DNA from: Synechococcus sp. CC9605
GTDB lineage: Bacteria > Cyanobacteriota > Cyanobacteriia > PCC-6307 > Cyanobiaceae
Assembly: GCF_000012625.1 (NCBI RefSeq)
Contig: NC_007516.1
Location: 1,550,001-1,614,000, forward strand
Length of the DNA: 64,000 nt
Reading direction: 5' to 3'
The notes below the pieces were generated by a model. The model saw nothing but the letters and a program-made list of their open reading frames with translations. It ran no database searches and was not told the DNA's origin. The position numbers and the translations under genes are program-made. Of the stretch, positions 16,420 to 25,626 are shown one piece after another. The number at the start of each line of letters is the position of its first letter. The stretch's first letter is position 1.

Positions 16420-16505
16420 ATCGATTGGGTGAGGTGTTGCTGCGACCACGTCGAGCGATGACCTACACCGAGATGATGAATAGCGGAATCCAGCAATTCA
16501 GTTGA
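16416..16505 (+). CDS. 29-aa peptide with TYTEMMN motif
   Basis: The frame overlaps the upstream stop (ATGA) and encodes RRAMTYTEMMNSGIQQF near its end. The protein at 38895-39068 carries RALTYTEMMNGGRQQ, so the motif is conserved in a separate accessory region. It is too short for functional assignment. Confidence 0.45.
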   Translation: MNRLGEVLLRPRRAMTYTEMMNSGIQQFS

Positions 16506-16611
16506 GAGAACTGGCGCGAACTCTCTTGATTGAGGTGTCTGATACAGCTCCGTCACACCCAACCAGGCAAAAATGATTTTGGTACTTTGAAGAAGTTATC
16601 CAGGAATACCT

Positions 16612-16737
16612 ATGAAAAAAGAAGCAGTGAACACAGATCAATTGGTTTGGGGGGCAATGTTTATCGGGTGGCTTCTTGGCGTGTCAACGATGCTATTTCT
16701 TGGCTACACACCTGACAACTGCCTCATACCCAATTGA
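16612..16737 (+). CDS. Small membrane protein, 41 aa
   Basis: ATG 16612 opens MKKEAVNTDQLVWGAMFIGW, followed by a hydrophobic stretch (LLGVSTMLFLGY) and a short tail. It has a single transmembrane segment, no recognised family and no equivalent in element 1. Confidence 0.4.
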   Translation: MKKEAVNTDQLVWGAMFIGWLLGVSTMLFLGYTPDNCLIPN

Positions 16738-16842
16738 GACGAAGAAAAAATGAACGAATAATAATTGCCGCATTCTCCTGTCCATCTGATAAACACCAAA
16801 TTGACTCAGCCAGAATGGATGCAGCAGAGTTGTTGTAGTTAA

Positions 16843-18404
16843 TTGGCTGATACTTCACCCCGCACGATTCAACTAAGCCCGTGGCAGCGGAAAGTTGCGG
16901 GCTTAGTGCAATCCGTCGATGAACTCAACACGCTGGTGTTGGCTGGTGGACGGGGTGATGGTAAATCATCCTATTGATTTGGCTGATTGGATATTTCGGG
17001 CTTATCAGCGGTGAGGCATTCAATGCGGTCCTAATCAGAAGAGACCTGGCGGGTCTATCGAAGCTCGAAGACTTACTTTATCAACAGGTGCCAACGCTGA
17101 TGCCTGGCTCCAAATACTTCAAAGCCAAGAGGCAATGGAGGTTGAGTAATGGGGGCACGCTGAGGCTCATCCACATAGATGCTGGAGACGCCTTTAACAA
17201 GATTCAGGGTGAAGACCTCAGCCACATTTTTTGGGACAAGCTGGGGCAGGAATCAGACCCACAAGTGGTGCTGAGGGCTAGGTCATCGATGCGGACCACA
17301 GACCCAACAGTGGTGCCGAAGTTCATTGCGACGGCTAACCCTTTGGGTCCAGGCAGCTGGTGGATTCGGGATTACGTCGTCACCAAGGCGCTGCCCAATC
17401 GAATCTTCAATTGTGAGTTCTTTGGTGCCCAGCCTGCGGTCTGGGTGAAGTCCACCCTGCGGGACAACCCGTATCTCTCCAATCCTGATCAATACGAGGC
17501 AGAACTACGCGCCAGTTGCTTTGGCGATGAATCAAACATTGCCGCAGAAGTCCTAGGTGAATGGGGTCAGGTCACTGCTGGATTTTTTGGTTCTTGCCTG
17601 AGTATTGAACGGTCGATGCTGCCCCGTGATTTCGAGGTGCCGTGGCTTGCCGATAGTGACGGGCAACTGAGATACGAGACGAAGGCGAAGCACTGCTGGA
17701 TTGGCGGGGACTGGGGCACTGCATCGCCAGCCTGCGTCGTACTCATGAGTCAACTGCAAGAGCCGATGTCGATTGCAGGGAAACATCTCGCGCGGGGCAG
17801 TTGGGTTTGTGTTGATGCGGAATATGTATACGGCGTTCAGCCAGACGGTTCAAAGGAATGGAATCGTGGTGATCGCACTTTGACTGCCCCGCAGTTCGTT
17901 GAGCGGGTGAAGACGTTGTATCAGCGGCATGGCTTCCCGAAAGGTGCCATTTCGCCCCGCAGAACGGTTATGGATTCAGCGGTTACTGCGCAATTGGGGT
18001 TTGGTGGTTATTCCGAACCCGTGACGTTGAGCACTGAATTCAAGAAATATGGATGGCAGGTAACTGGCAGCCCGAAAAGCAGCAGGGCAGTGGGTTGGCA
18101 GTTGATGAAGTCGTTGCTGTGGCAAGCGGGCAGTGATCAGCCGGGACTGTTCATTTCTGAACGATGCGAAAGCCTATGGGCAACGCTTCCGTATTGCATT
18201 AGCGACGATAAAAACCCTGAGGACATGGAAAAGGCGGCGCCTGACCACTCAGCTGACGCGGTGAGGTATGTGCTGACTGCAGCCAATCAAAAGCAGCACA
18301 ACTTCAGAGGTGGAACGAAGTCAGGACCGCATCCATTGATGTGGGCAGAGGACAGGAAGCGGGCAGTTGTAGCGCGTGGGTTGAAGGTGGTTGGTCGCTG
18401 GTGA
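16843..18404 (+). pseudogene. terL: Terminase large subunit, broken (element 2)
   Basis: The TTG start (16843) and the whole sequence align with the intact TerL at 4230. Right after Walker A one base is missing (near 16968: AAATCATCCTATTGA, where element 1 has AAGTCGATCCTGCTG), giving an immediate stop; the rest is open from ATG 16974. Walker A is GRGDGKS instead of GRGGGKS. The Walker B catalytic Glu is Lys (FWDK, codon 17238). The nuclease motifs (GGDWG, DHSADAVRY) remain. A product from 16974 would lack the ATPase P-loop but keep the nuclease. Confidence 0.9.
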
Positions 18405-18443
18405 ATCGAGCCCCCCACCCAGATGGGGGATGAAGCCCACTGA

Positions 18444-18596
18444 ATAAATCCCTCGGATGGGGGTGGTGCTTCCCAGCTGGAACAGAGATGGTGTGTTCAC
18501 GGGGGGAGAGCCTCTAAAAGCAGTCATTGCAGCGTGTTTGAGCACCTGTGAGCAAACTCACAGCCCTGCATGAGGCAGGTCATCAACTGGATCTGT
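18444..18596 (+). repeat. Cargo-cassette leader, element 2 copy A
   Basis: This segment recurs almost identically at 21192-21335. It includes ATAAATCCCTC, GGTGTGTTCACGG, GAGCCTCTAAAAGCAG and a hairpin GTGAG-CAAA-CTCAC (about 18549-18562). A shorter version lies at 6026 in element 1. It precedes the acidic cargo gene and probably carries its promoter. Confidence 0.6.
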
Positions 18597-18665
18597 GATT
18601 CCGGAGATGGTGTGTACATCGGAGGGGGAGACCCCAAAGACACAAACCACACACCACTTAGGGCA

Positions 18666-19967
18666 ATGACCTTCAAGCTGAACCAAAGATTCAACCGAAG
18701 CATTGCAACGAAAGAACTAAACTTCACCAATCTCTCTGGATCTTTTGCGAAAGACCTGAGTATCAATAAAATACAAGAGCTTGGATTTGATACCAGCAAA
18801 GTTCACACAGATTTCAACAAGAACATCCAAGCGGAAATGATTTTAGATTATGGGAATGCAGGCAGTGCTCAAATCAAAGGTGATTTCGATAGACATGGTA
18901 TTGGATCAGGACTTATCGACATAGATAAGGATTTTAGTTTTGGAGAAGAAGCACCACATGGCGAGGAGCTGGCCAATAGAGCTCAAGCAGTCCAAGTCGG
19001 CTCTAGGGGAAACTGGGGCAGTGTTGCAAAAGGAGGCATGAAGGCATATGACGCATACACTCATATTGGCATGGCTAAAAAAAGTGTAAATATAAACAGC
19101 GAAGCTGAATCACTGACATGTGACTTTGTAGGATTGAAAGCGGGCGTGTATGGAAGCCTACTGGGCACTCCAGTCGTTGGATTTGTTGCCGGCAATGTTG
19201 TCAGTGAAACTTGTCATTATGCACGTGGTTCCGAAGGAACATTAACCAAAGCAGCTAAATGGGTCTGGGGCTTATTTGGTTCATCCAATTCCGCAGAAGA
19301 AGCACCGCCGGTAGCGTCCCCTGACGCAACCCAAGGGCCTGGTGCCACTGAGGAGCCTGGTAACAACGAGGCGCCTGACAGCAACGAGGAGCCTGGCAAC
19401 AACGAGGAGCCTGACAGCAACGAGGAGCCTGGCAACAACGAGGAGCCTGACAGCAACGAAGAACCTGACAATAATGACGAGCCTGACAATAATGACGAGC
19501 CTGACAATGACACAGACGATTCAGGGTCTGATGATGGTCAAAATAATGACGGGCAAGATAGCGATTCGACTGAAACAACAAACAATCCTATGGATGATGG
19601 GCAAGGTGGAAATGATGAAGAAGCAGACTCATCTGTAGGAGATGTGAATAGCAACATCAACTGGGGGCCCGATGGCGAAGGCGGTGGAGGCGATGACTCC
19701 TCGTATGAGGGACCTATTGATCAACTTGATCCGATTACAAATTGGGGCCCTGATGGAAAGGAAGGCGAGGCTCATTTTGAGATGATTATTGGTATCGATG
19801 TTCTTGATCCATACACTAACTGGGGTGATTCGCAATCTGAATCTGAGTATGTAATAATCGACCAATCTGAAGTCTTATGCGACATCGCTCCGACTCATAA
19901 TGATTCTGAAAATGATCAAAACAATTTTGTTGAGTCAATGACAGCTGCGGGGGACGATTTCTTTTGA
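18666..19967 (+). CDS. Acidic cargo protein with NWGPDG repeats
   Basis: ATG 18666 is chosen because it aligns with the starts of 6172 and 21402 behind the shared leader; an in-frame ATG at 18570 would add 32 residues. The protein has a mixed N-terminal half with a Gly-rich hydrophobic stretch (GVYGSLLGTPVVGFVAG). A tandem array of about eight five-residue repeats of the EEPGNN/EEPDSN type follows (nt 19350-19510). The acidic tail has three TNWGPDG-like motifs. The motif DPxTNWG is shared with 21402. No known family; probably secreted or surface-exposed, by composition only. Confidence 0.6.
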   Translation: MTFKLNQRFNRSIATKELNFTNLSGSFAKDLSINKIQELGFDTSKVHTDFNKNIQAEMILDYGNAGSAQIKGDFDRHGIGSGLIDIDKDFSFGEEAPHGEELANRAQAVQVGSRGNWGSVAKGGMKAYDAYTHIGMAKKSVNINSEAESLTCDFVGLKAGVYGSLLGTPVVGFVAGNVVSETCHYARGSEGTLTKAAKWVWGLFGSSNSAEEAPPVASPDATQGPGATEEPGNNEAPDSNEEPGNNEEPDSNEEPGNNEEPDSNEEPDNNDEPDNNDEPDNDTDDSGSDDGQNNDGQDSDSTETTNNPMDDGQGGNDEEADSSVGDVNSNINWGPDGEGGGGDDSSYEGPIDQLDPITNWGPDGKEGEAHFEMIIGIDVLDPYTNWGDSQSESEYVIIDQSEVLCDIAPTHNDSENDQNNFVESMTAAGDDFF

Positions 19968-20006
19968 CTTGTAAACTTCGGTAAGCCTGATATAGATTGA
20001 AAGTGG

Positions 20007-20120
20007 CTGAAAGCAATACAAGACCCGCAATGGAAAAGCATAGAGCATTGTGATTGTCGCTATCCATCTCACGATATAGCCTCACACACTTCAACTCATG
20101 TCATAGCGGGGCTTTTATTG
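20007..20120 (+). repeat. Cargo-cassette trailer, element 2 copy A
   Basis: CTGAAAGCAATA, GTCGCTATCCATCTC and CCTCACACACTTCA occur in the same order at 21045-21159. Copy B ends in a good terminator (21133); copy A ends in a degraded one (GCGGGGCTTTTATT). Confidence 0.5.
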
Positions 20121-20377
20121 ATCATTCATATGGGGGAAAGCAGCTACTTGAAAGATCCATCGTCTGGTGAAGTAAAGGACTTGTTTTTCGTTGGCTAGTT
20201 ACGGCACGGGTTCTGTTGTCTTTTTTGACAAACAAGGCACTTGAGAAGAGCACCTGGGGTGTGATCAAGATCACAAGCAGCACTGTATGGGGTCATCAAC
20301 TGACCGTCTGAATTCATCGATCTTGTTGGTATCGCTAAGGCACATCCCGACGCTTTCCAAACCAACCCTCGCAAACC

Positions 20378-20941
20378 ATGGCACCACAACACTTTCTTGT
20401 TTTGCTTCCCTTTCAGGCTTTGCTGCTGTTCGCTCCAGCAGGGCAAGCCCACACCATCGGCTCCACCCGGTTCGTTCCCGACGGTTACCGCGGGGCGACA
20501 TGTTTTGCCTTGAAGCCCGGGTGCATGACCAAACAGCAGTGGGCCAACTACTGCCGAAAGACCTACCCGATGCACCACCACCCATGGCCCAAGAGTTGCC
20601 GCGATGCGATCGCCTCGCATAGCCATAACGATTCTGAGCCTGCAACACGCTTCCTGCCTGATGATTACAGGGGCCGTACATGCCGGGCTTTGTCGCCATC
20701 ATGCATGACGCGAAGCCAGTGGGCCAACCACTGCAAGTCCTGGAACTACTACGTGCTCCCTAAGAGCTGCCGCGACGCCCTTGGGCTGCGTAGAGATGTT
20801 GTGCCTAAGCCTCCAATCAGCTTCGTGCCTGGCTTGAAGGACGGAGGGAAAATGACTTGCCTGGCTTTGTCCGAAGCCTGCATGGGCCGGGACGCTTGGG
20901 CCGAGGTTCAACACACATACATCCTGCCGCCTGGTCGCTAA
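20378..20941 (+). CDS. Secreted Cys-rich protein with three repeats
   Basis: The 187-aa product has a signal peptide ending near APAGQA and three tandem units. The first two follow the pattern FxPDxYRGxTCxAL, CMTxxQWANxC, PKSCRDA; the third is shorter (FVPGLKDGGKMTCLAL, CMGRDAWAE). Each unit has conserved Cys spacing, which suggests disulfides in the periplasm or outside the cell. An intrinsic terminator follows at 20957. It sits between the two acidic cargo cassettes. I know of no family; adhesion, enzyme inhibition and toxin roles are all possible. Confidence 0.6.
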   Translation: MAPQHFLVLLPFQALLLFAPAGQAHTIGSTRFVPDGYRGATCFALKPGCMTKQQWANYCRKTYPMHHHPWPKSCRDAIASHSHNDSEPATRFLPDDYRGRTCRALSPSCMTRSQWANHCKSWNYYVLPKSCRDALGLRRDVVPKPPISFVPGLKDGGKMTCLALSEACMGRDAWAEVQHTYILPPGR

Positions 20942-20956
20942 CGGTTGGCTTGAAAA

Positions 20957-20981
20957 GTCCCTCCACCAAGGGACCTTTTTT
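20957..20981 (+). terminator. Intrinsic terminator after the Cys-rich gene
   Basis: GTCCCT pairs with AGGGAC around CCACCA, followed by a run of T. Confidence 0.8.
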
Positions 20982-21132
20982 GTTGGCTTCCTGAAACAGC
21001 GGGCAAGCTGTTACGTCGGGAAGCCTCATGTCATCACTAACTGACTGAAAGCAATAAAAGACCCTTTGGGGGAAAGCAGGGGGCGTTGTTGTCGCTATCC
21101 ATCTCCCGACAGAACCTCACAAACACACTTCA

Positions 21133-21157
21133 CCCCGTCAGCAATGGCGGGGTTTTC
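21133..21157 (+). terminator. Intrinsic terminator in trailer copy B
   Basis: The CCCCG/CGGGG stem around GTCAGCAATGG-type spacing is followed by TTTTCTTT. It is the same unit as at 8018 and 23052. Confidence 0.7.
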
Positions 21158-21191
21158 TTTGGCTAGCCAGTTGGGGGAGGCGATTCGCTAG

Positions 21192-21335
21192 ATAAATCCC
21201 TCAGATGGGGGAGGTGATTCCCAACTGGAACAGAAATGGTGTGTTCACGGGTGGAGAGCCTCTAAAAGCAGTCATTGCAGCGTGTTTGAGCACCTGTGAG
21301 CAAACTCACAGCCCTGCATGAGGCAGGTCATCAAA
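21192..21335 (+). repeat. Cargo-cassette leader, element 2 copy B
   Basis: Direct repeat of 18444-18596, including the GTGAGCAAACTCAC hairpin. It precedes the second acidic cargo gene. Confidence 0.6.
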
Positions 21336-21401
21336 TGGTCCTGTGATTCCAGAGAGGGTGTGTGCATTCGAGGGAGCTATTCCACACCACTCTTCAGATC
21401 C

Positions 21402-23003
21402 ATGACTCGCAAAGATCCCAACGCACAACAAAAAGAAGGCAACAGCTTTCTCGGTGATGTTCTGACCAACGCAGGAAACATTGTTGCAGATGATGCAATC
21501 AAAGAGATCAACGGCGAACCCATCGATCTGTTGACCGGTGGTCTGAAGCGATTAGGCACTGCCGGTCGTGCAAGCGCTGCTGCTATCGAATATAGTGCCG
21601 AAGCATTTCAAGATGCTTTCTTAGACGAAAGCAGAGAGCTTATTCAGGATAACGAAGGCACAACTGTCGGGGAATTAATCAAAGATTTAGCAGAAGGTGC
21701 TTTCGAAGGGCTTATGGTTGGTGGAACTGTTGGTATCGTAGCTGGACCCCCAGGCTGGGTTGCTGGAGGTCTCGCAGTAGGACTTGGAGCAGTAAGTGGT
21801 GCTCTCAAAGATCGCTTATCAGAAGGCGGACCCGCTGCTGTAATTGAAGAATATTTGGAAAGTGAAAGAGCCAAGAATTGGGGTCTAAACTTGCACCGAG
21901 AAGCAGAACAACAAGAAGCACATTTCTATACCCGGATTGGAAAAAGTCGCCTGACACGGCGCCCAGCCATCACTCGTCCTCAGACAGAGGATTCTCAGCA
22001 AGAAGAGTTGGATCTGGAGCAGGAATCACCGCGTGTCAATAGAAGGTCAAGGATCAATCGCCAAACAAGACGAGGCGTAGAGGTCACAGTCGAAGAAACC
22101 ATTAACAACCAACAGGCAGAGGCTCAGCAACAGGGAAATACAGAGCTGCAAGAAGTGCTTTTCAGGCAAAATCAAGAAAGGCAAGGTAATATTAACCAAG
22201 AACAAGACCAAAGAAATGAATCTGCTGCCCGAGGAAGGGTCAGCAATGATGGTGTTGTCTCCTACCTGGACAAGGATGGTCAGCTACATACATTCGAAAG
22301 AGAAATTGACTCTGAGGGAAATCCCACAGGCCGGTTCAAAGAAACAGTAAGAAAGCCCGTAAAAGGAGAAGATGATGAGTCAGCGAGCTGGGAAGTTGTG
22401 TCGGAAGAAATGATTACCGATGGCGATAATGATGGTGACGGAATTCCGAATTCTAAAGATTCAGACTATGTTCCACCTAAGGAGGAACCAACCGAACCTA
22501 AAGAACAAGAAGAGCCAGAGCCTGACGGTCCAAGCGATGATGATGATGATTGGGACGAGGAGAAACGCCCAAACCCCGCCAATGAAGACCAAGGTGATCC
22601 TGATGCCAATTCAGATAGCCCTTTGAGGGATGTCGATGCTGATATTGATCATGGTCCTTTTCACGAAGAGGGAGGTGATTTAATTACTGGTTATGAGCTG
22701 CTAATTGAATGGAACGGAAAAATTGATGGCGATCCCATAGGTGAGCTTCAGCATGATGCAGATGCCGTTGGTCGCTTTGAATGGTTTGTCAAAATAGATC
22801 CTGTTACCAACTGGGGACCTGACGGAAATCAGAGTGATGATCCAGTTAACAACGACATCAACAGTCATATTGAAGGGATTAACCCACGCTTTATGGATTC
22901 ACTTGGAACGATGATGGAAAGCAAGGATCTCGGCAGTGCTGTTATTGGAGTTGATTTGCATAGTGATAATCAGATTTCCATAGCAGCCTTCGCAGACATT
23001 TAA
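21402..23003 (+). CDS. Acidic cargo protein with Gly-rich hydrophobic segment
   Basis: The start ATG 21402 aligns with 18666 and 6172; ATG 21318 is an in-frame alternative. The N-terminal third contains a long Gly/Ala-rich hydrophobic stretch (LMVGGTVGIVAGPPGWVAGG), like pore-forming or glycine-zipper segments. A Gln/Arg-rich middle and a very acidic C-terminal half with one NWGPDG motif follow. A terminator follows at 23052. It shares its layout but little sequence with the other two cargo proteins. A bacteriocin-like or surface role is speculative. Confidence 0.6.
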   Translation: MTRKDPNAQQKEGNSFLGDVLTNAGNIVADDAIKEINGEPIDLLTGGLKRLGTAGRASAAAIEYSAEAFQDAFLDESRELIQDNEGTTVGELIKDLAEGAFEGLMVGGTVGIVAGPPGWVAGGLAVGLGAVSGALKDRLSEGGPAAVIEEYLESERAKNWGLNLHREAEQQEAHFYTRIGKSRLTRRPAITRPQTEDSQQEELDLEQESPRVNRRSRINRQTRRGVEVTVEETINNQQAEAQQQGNTELQEVLFRQNQERQGNINQEQDQRNESAARGRVSNDGVVSYLDKDGQLHTFEREIDSEGNPTGRFKETVRKPVKGEDDESASWEVVSEEMITDGDNDGDGIPNSKDSDYVPPKEEPTEPKEQEEPEPDGPSDDDDDWDEEKRPNPANEDQGDPDANSDSPLRDVDADIDHGPFHEEGGDLITGYELLIEWNGKIDGDPIGELQHDADAVGRFEWFVKIDPVTNWGPDGNQSDDPVNNDINSHIEGINPRFMDSLGTMMESKDLGSAVIGVDLHSDNQISIAAFADI

Positions 23004-23051
23004 GATTTTTTCCAACTCATATTTCTGGGAAAGGCTATACAGAATCATCGG

Positions 23052-23076
23052 CCCCGTCAGCAATGGCGGGGTTTTT
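23052..23076 (+). terminator. Intrinsic terminator
   Basis: CCCCG/CGGGG stem followed by TTTTT, closing the second acidic cassette. Confidence 0.8.
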
Positions 23077-23100
23077 GCTGAGATTTTGTTTATTAGCCAC

Positions 23101-23139
23101 AATTAAAATTAAGGGGTCTATCCGGGACATTGCAGCCCG
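23101..23139 (+). promoter_or_regulatory. Repeated upstream motif, copy 3
   Basis: AATTAAAATTAAGGGG and CCGGGACATTGCAGCCCG end 3 bp before the ATG at 23143. It matches 5831 and 9388 and precedes the same gene as in element 1. Confidence 0.5.
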
Positions 23140-23142
23140 CAA

Positions 23143-23622
23143 ATGATAACCAAAAAAGAAATCGAGGTGTTGAGCCAAGCCTGTCGAATGGCTGGGGAAG
23201 ATACGACCAAGATCAAGCCTGAAAATCCATTTGAAAAGAGTGGATCTACTGCGACCTTTATTCAGGGTGCAGTGGAGCAGATCGATCCTGTGATGGCTGC
23301 CAAGTGGCGTGTTGCTGCTGGCGGTGGATTGAGTCTGGCGACGATGGCTGAGCTGCAATCAGGCGAAGCATTGAGTGAAGCGGCACAGAAGGATCTGTTT
23401 CAGCACGATCCTGAATATGTGAAAGAGGTTGTGGCGCAACGCCAGAACGCTGAAGAGCAGCTGCTGAAGCAAATGGAGGAGCGAACTGCAGATATGCGGT
23501 TCTACAACACGCTGAGGCGTGCCGGGGGAAATGAGCATGCCGCCCGACGAATGATCGAGGGAGAAGACCAGCAGAACGCACGGCACCAGCAACAACTGCA
23601 CGTAACGCGAGGTGGCAACTGA
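23143..23622 (+). CDS. Conserved satellite protein with coiled-coil tail, element 2
   Basis: Homologue of 9430-9975 (ENPFEKSGST, AAKWRVAAGGGLS conserved), 159 aa. It overlaps the next gene by one base and starts the conserved late block of element 2. Confidence 0.7.
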   Translation: MITKKEIEVLSQACRMAGEDTTKIKPENPFEKSGSTATFIQGAVEQIDPVMAAKWRVAAGGGLSLATMAELQSGEALSEAAQKDLFQHDPEYVKEVVAQRQNAEEQLLKQMEERTADMRFYNTLRRAGGNEHAARRMIEGEDQQNARHQQQLHVTRGGN

Positions 23623-24548
23623 TGGCAAAGAACACCACTGCACTGGAGCGCGCAAGACAACGGGCATTGGGGGGAGACACCCCGGCACGCCCTGTCCAAC
23701 CAAAGCCAGTTGCGAGACAACGCATCACGATCCAGGCGCGAGGACGTGAGTACCCAGCGCTGGATCCCGGGTATTACGAGCTGTCTCCAGATCAGCAGAG
23801 CGCTTATCTCGACTCCTTAGATGCCCTAGAGGACCAGAAAAAAGGAGAGACCCTCTTTGATCGAACTGCGCTCGCTCTCACGGATATTGCCCAAGCGCAG
23901 GGCAAAAAGATCACGAAGCTGGAGCGTCTCGTCGAATCCCTGGTGGGCGAGGTCCGCGAACTCCGGCAGGAGCTATCGCAACGTGACCAAGCGTTGGATA
24001 TCCAGAGATCAGACAGCCTGGTGGAAGCCGAGTCGCAGCTGGCTCAGACAGTTGTTAACTCTGCTGCAGTCGAGGCTTCTCTTCGGAATCAGACCAAAGA
24101 GAGCGAGGTTGTTCACGAGCGCCAACACCTGGAAACGCAGGCTCAGCTGAAGTCGTTAACGGCACCGATCACCACCCTGGAAGGCAGGGTGAAGTAGAGC
24201 ACCACGCTGATGGGCGAGCGCTCGAATGCGGTCGTTGATCAGCTGGCATTAATGGAGAGTCGACTCGCCAAGGCTCAGGTCAGCCAGAAGGAGATCGACG
24301 ACGGCATCCGCCGGAACCGCACCACCCTGGAGACATTCACCGGGTACGACCTGGGGAGCGCCATCGACAGCAGCGTGAAGCGCAGCTTCGACGACCAGCT
24401 GGAACCAGCGATGGAAGGGCTGATCGAGCGGAAATACGTGACCACTGCACTTACTACGGGCACCGACGGCTACGACCCGAAAGTCGACAGCAGCGCCAAG
24501 CCGTTCCTGGCTGAACAGCAAGCGACAACGCCACTGAACGCGCTGTGA
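23622..24548 (+). pseudogene. Coiled-coil satellite protein split by an in-frame TAG
   Basis: The frame is open from 23622 to 24548 except for TAG at 24195-24197; both halves are in the same frame and together correspond to the 338-aa protein at 9968. The first half (191 aa) holds ARQRALGG and the coiled coil. The second (ATG 24210, 112 aa) holds the rest. Either two polypeptides are made or the gene is disrupted; readthrough would restore a 308-aa protein. Confidence 0.65.
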
Positions 24549-24576
24549 ACCGTGCCCTGAAGAAAGGGGGCAAAAG

Positions 24577-25626
24577 GTGACTTGGCTGCCGACGCATGGC
24601 TGTGAGTTGCCATCGCCCAGGCGAGATCATGCCAAATACGGCATCCGCCCATGGGGACCAAAGCCCAGCCCGTTATTTCGAGCGTTGGAAAAACATCCCC
24701 GCTTGTTCTGGATTTATTCGGCGTCATCGCCCGACGGTGGCGCCGAAGCGGTGGCTGATTTTTTGTTGGCGCAGCTGGAGATCGGTGTGCGCCCCCATGA
24801 GCTGAAGCCAGCAATGACGCTTCTCCGCCAATGCCAGTCATGGATGAGCGGCAGACCTGGCGCCAAGGTTTCTTGGGTTGACCTGGTGAAGCTCGCAGAG
24901 CAGCAGCACGAAGAGCAGGAGAAGGCTGCAGCGGAGTCCTGGGAGAAACGCCGCGCAGCAATCATCCAACGCGACCAAGAACGCCGTGCAGGCTTTGGGA
25001 ATCAAGTCAAACAACGGGTTGCAGCAGCCCCCAAACCTGCTGTTGTCACGCTTCAGCGCCAACGGCTGGAGCGGTCCTTAAAAGCCACTCCAGACATGAC
25101 TGAACCCATCACGACACCACCAGCAACAACGACGCATAGCCGCAAGCCCAAGGGCGAATGCGGACAACGGATAGGGCGAAAGCTCGACAAGTTGATCGCC
25201 GAAATCAAGCACGAAGCCGAATTTGAATCGACCTGCTGCGCCTCGCCTGTAGCGGTCATTGAGAGACCACCAGAAAAGACCGACGTGGTGGATCCACCTA
25301 AAGGCGATGACTGCGGGGGCGCAGTCGTTGCTGAAGGGCAGCCCGTCGAACCTGCTGGCACTGGGGGCAGTGCTGGCTTCACTCATTCATCGACTGCCTG
25401 GGACTGCATGGCAGGCAAGGCGGAATTGATCTCTGAGGTGCAGGACTTCCTGAAGGAACTGGACGAATCACCAGACCTTCGAGCTGCTGCCACGTTGCGA
25501 TCACTCAGTCGCATTCGCGGTGAGCTGGAACGCATCCCAGAGACCGCTGCCCTGGGTGATCCAGTGGAACTGCGGCTGCAGGACGTGCTGGTGATCGCCA
25601 GGCAAATGCTGTCGCGGTTGCGGTGA
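24577..25626 (+). CDS. Conserved satellite protein, 349 aa, unknown
   Basis: GTG start. Homologue of 11166-12203 with the same N-terminal (LPTHGCELP, HAKYG, GPKPS, LFWIY, GAEAVAD) and C-terminal (ELRLQDVLV) conserved parts and a variable middle. It overlaps the next gene by 4 bp (ATGA at 25623). Confidence 0.7.
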   Translation: MTWLPTHGCELPSPRRDHAKYGIRPWGPKPSPLFRALEKHPRLFWIYSASSPDGGAEAVADFLLAQLEIGVRPHELKPAMTLLRQCQSWMSGRPGAKVSWVDLVKLAEQQHEEQEKAAAESWEKRRAAIIQRDQERRAGFGNQVKQRVAAAPKPAVVTLQRQRLERSLKATPDMTEPITTPPATTTHSRKPKGECGQRIGRKLDKLIAEIKHEAEFESTCCASPVAVIERPPEKTDVVDPPKGDDCGGAVVAEGQPVEPAGTGGSAGFTHSSTAWDCMAGKAELISEVQDFLKELDESPDLRAAATLRSLSRIRGELERIPETAALGDPVELRLQDVLVIARQMLSRLR

